In this document: one piece after another, positions 31,227 through 32,617 of the stretch
Position numbering within the stretch: position 1 is the stretch's first letter
Layout: every line of letters begins with the position of its first letter
Origin: Streptomyces gardneri
GTDB taxonomy: Bacteria; Actinomycetota; Actinomycetes; Streptomycetales; Streptomycetaceae
Direction of reading: 5' to 3'
DNA: 32,617 nucleotides
Assembly: GCF_006539185.1 (NCBI RefSeq)
Contig: NZ_BJMN01000073.1
Span: 1-32,617, forward strand
Program-made: the position numbers and the translations under genes
The notes under the pieces: model-generated
Told to the model about the DNA's origin: nothing
Database searches by the model: none
Seen by the model: the letters and a program-made list of their open reading frames with translations, nothing else

Positions 31227-32549
31227 ATGAATGACTGGCCCGAAGACGGCGGACACGGCCGCGGCAGCGCGAACTCCCATTCCGAGGGCGCTCGCAGGAT
31301 GCGCCATGTCCAGCGCCCGCAGGCTCCGCAGCAGCCGCCCCGCTACGACCAGGACCAGGGTTACGGCCAGAACCAGGGCTACGACCAGGGCCAGGGCTAC
31401 AACCCGAACTTCACCCAGGCGCAGGGCTCGGGCTACGACTCCGGTTACAGCTCGGGCCAGGTCTACGGCGGTCAGCAGGGCGGTGGCCCCCAGGGCGGCG
31501 GCGCCCAGGGCGGCGGCCGGGGCAACGTGCCTCCGCCGTACACGCCGCAGGGCCCCGGACGCCCCGCCCCGGACTGGCGCAAGCGCGCCAAGATCGGCTC
31601 GATCGTCCTGGTCGTCGGCGTCCTCGCCTGGGGCATCGGCACGTACGCCTGGGCCAGCTCCCAGATGCGCAACGAGGTCGACCTCTCCAAGGTCATCGAG
31701 CGGCCGTCGGAGGGCGACTGCACGACGTACCTGATCGTCGGCTCCGACAGCCGTGAGGGCATGTCCGCCGAGGACAAGAAGAAGTTGCACACCGGCTCCG
31801 CCGCGGGCAAGCGCACCGACTCGATGATGATCCTCGCGGCCTGCTCCAGCGGGAACACGATGGTCTCGCTCCCCCGCGACTCGTGGGTCTCGATCCCGTC
31901 CTTCGTCGGCTCCGAGTCGGGCAAGCAGTACCCGGCCCGCGGCGGCTCCAAGCTGAACGCGGCCTACGCGATGGACGGCCCCGAGCTGCTCGTGCGGACC
32001 GTCGAGTTCAACACCGGCCTGCGCATCGACCACTACGCGGAGATCGGCTTCGCCGGCTTCGCGAACATCGTGGACGCGCTCGGCGGTGTGGACCTCAACA
32101 TCGAGAAGGGCTTCAAGGACAAGAAGTCCGGGGCGGACTTCGCGGCCGGCGAGCAGACGCTCAACGGCGAGCAGGCCCTGGCCTTCGTCCGGACCCGGTA
32201 CGCCTTCGCCCAGTCGGACCTCCAGCGGACGAAGAACCAGCAGAAGTTCCTCTCCGCCCTGGCCAACCAGGCGGCGACGCCGGGCACGATCCTCAACCCG
32301 TTCGCGCTGTACCCGACGCTGGGCGCCGGTCTGGACACGCTGATCGTGGACAAGGACATGTCGCTGTACGACCTCGGGAAGATGTTCTTCGCGATGAAGG
32401 GGATCAACAGCGGCGACGGCAAGTCCATGAACATGCCTCTCTCGGGCGGCGCGCCGCAGAACTCCCTCAAGTGGGACATGCCGAAGGTGAAGCAGCTCGT
32501 CGAGCAGATCCGCAACGACGAGAAGGTCACCGTCGAGTCGGACCGCTGA
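31227..32549 (+). CDS. LCP family protein 5 with Gln/Tyr/Gly-rich cytoplasmic N-terminus
   Basis: A 440-aa membrane glycopolymer transferase. Residues about 36-112 are low complexity: YDQDQG, YGQNQG and YDQGQG repeats, then Gly/Gln runs and PPPYTPQGPGRPAPDW. One helix follows (about 122-144). The LCP domain has TYLIVGSDSREGMS, KRTDSMMILAACSSG, VSLPRDSWVSIPSF, LNAAYAMDGPELLVRTVEF, IDHYAEIGFAGFANIVDALG and FVRTRYAFAQSDLQRTKNQQ then KFL. It has no LytR_C domain and no C-terminal Cys, unlike the other four. Start is ATG at 31227 (MNDWPEDG); CACACT (31214-31219) lies 7 nt upstream and no ribosome site is seen, so it may be leaderless. A strong terminator follows. Confidence 0.94.
   Translation: MNDWPEDGGHGRGSANSHSEGARRMRHVQRPQAPQQPPRYDQDQGYGQNQGYDQGQGYNPNFTQAQGSGYDSGYSSGQVYGGQQGGGPQGGGAQGGGRGNVPPPYTPQGPGRPAPDWRKRAKIGSIVLVVGVLAWGIGTYAWASSQMRNEVDLSKVIERPSEGDCTTYLIVGSDSREGMSAEDKKKLHTGSAAGKRTDSMMILAACSSGNTMVSLPRDSWVSIPSFVGSESGKQYPARGGSKLNAAYAMDGPELLVRTVEFNTGLRIDHYAEIGFAGFANIVDALGGVDLNIEKGFKDKKSGADFAAGEQTLNGEQALAFVRTRYAFAQSDLQRTKNQQKFLSALANQAATPGTILNPFALYPTLGAGLDTLIVDKDMSLYDLGKMFFAMKGINSGDGKSMNMPLSGGAPQNSLKWDMPKVKQLVEQIRNDEKVTVESDR
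31344..31397 (+). repeat. Three 18-bp tandem repeats in the LCP 5 gene
   Basis: Units start TACGACCAGGACCAGGGT (31344), TACGGCCAGAACCAGGGC (31362) and TACGACCAGGGCCAGGGC (31380), coding YDQDQG, YGQNQG and YDQGQG. In-frame units of this kind can change number between strains. Confidence 0.85.
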
Positions 32550-32568
32550 CCCGCTCGCGCAGACGACG

Positions 32569-32604
32569 AAGGGCGCCCCTCCCCGGCCCGGGAGGGGCGC
32601 CCTT
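32569..32604 (+). terminator. Terminator after LCP 5
   Basis: AAGGGCGCCCCTCCC (32569-32583) and GGGAGGGGCGCCCTT (32590-32604) form a perfect 15-bp stem with a 6-nt loop, 20 nt beyond the LCP 5 stop codon. The A-rich start and TT end make it a good rho-independent terminator, possibly for both strands. Confidence 0.9.
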
Positions 32605-32617
32605 CCCGTGTCTCCCC

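Overview
The window is a high-GC stretch of a Streptomyces (or very close actinomycete) chromosome. Evidence: strong G/C bias at third codon positions, a WhiB protein with the exact architecture of the sporulation regulator, F420 biosynthesis genes, GTG starts, and apparently leaderless genes. The gene order (ahcY, cation transporter, manA, tobH-like, manB, DUF3499, metallopeptidase, glycosyltransferase, whiB, cofD/fbiA, cofE/fbiB, manC, TIGR03089, LCP) is the conserved actinobacterial block also known from mycobacteria, so this is core rather than accessory DNA. I see no tRNA, rRNA, insertion sequence, prophage or CRISPR array.

Layout. 1-682 (-): 5' part of ahcY, preceded by a possible short upstream ORF. 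1038-7406 (-): CDF transporter, manA, a TobH-like SIS protein, a Trm112-like zinc protein, manB and DUF3499; a 700-bp non-coding stretch with degenerate 27-nt repeats splits this run. 7746-8201 (+): metallopeptidase-like protein. 8324-14236 (-): DUF5719 protein, a very large membrane glycosyltransferase with a Gln/Tyr-rich tail (4-nt overlap with DUF5719), and whiB. 14690-17737 (+): a polycysteine short ORF, then cysteine dioxygenase, cofD and cofE. 17800-21473 (-): DNA-3-methyladenine glycosylase family protein, GDP-mannose pyrophosphorylase-like protein and a secreted peptidoglycan-recognition amidase. 21610-32549: TIGR03089 protein and five LytR-CpsA-Psr (LCP) proteins on the + strand, interrupted by a GT2 glycosyltransferase and a hotdog thioesterase on the - strand.

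How the genes work together. ManA, ManB and the ManC-like enzyme make GDP-mannose from fructose-6-phosphate. The glycosyltransferases, the amidase and the five LCP proteins act on the cell envelope; LCP proteins transfer lipid-linked glycopolymers to peptidoglycan. CofD and CofE make coenzyme F420. WhiB controls sporulation septation, so the block joins wall-polymer supply and remodelling to a developmental regulator. Cysteine dioxygenase and AhcY are sulfur-metabolism genes.

Most interesting observation: upstream of cysteine dioxygenase (14727-14819) lies a 30-codon ORF whose last eight codons include six cysteines, immediately before the stop. It looks like a cysteine-sensing leader peptide, here in front of a cysteine-degrading gene, and its 3' end can be paired by eye with the dioxygenase Shine-Dalgarno region. 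Other points worth checking are a cluster of DnaA-box-like 9-mers between whiB and the glycosyltransferase, a palindromic repeat at 18781-18847, two families of tandem repeats, mutually exclusive hairpins before the amidase gene, and Gln/Tyr-rich low-complexity tails on two envelope proteins.
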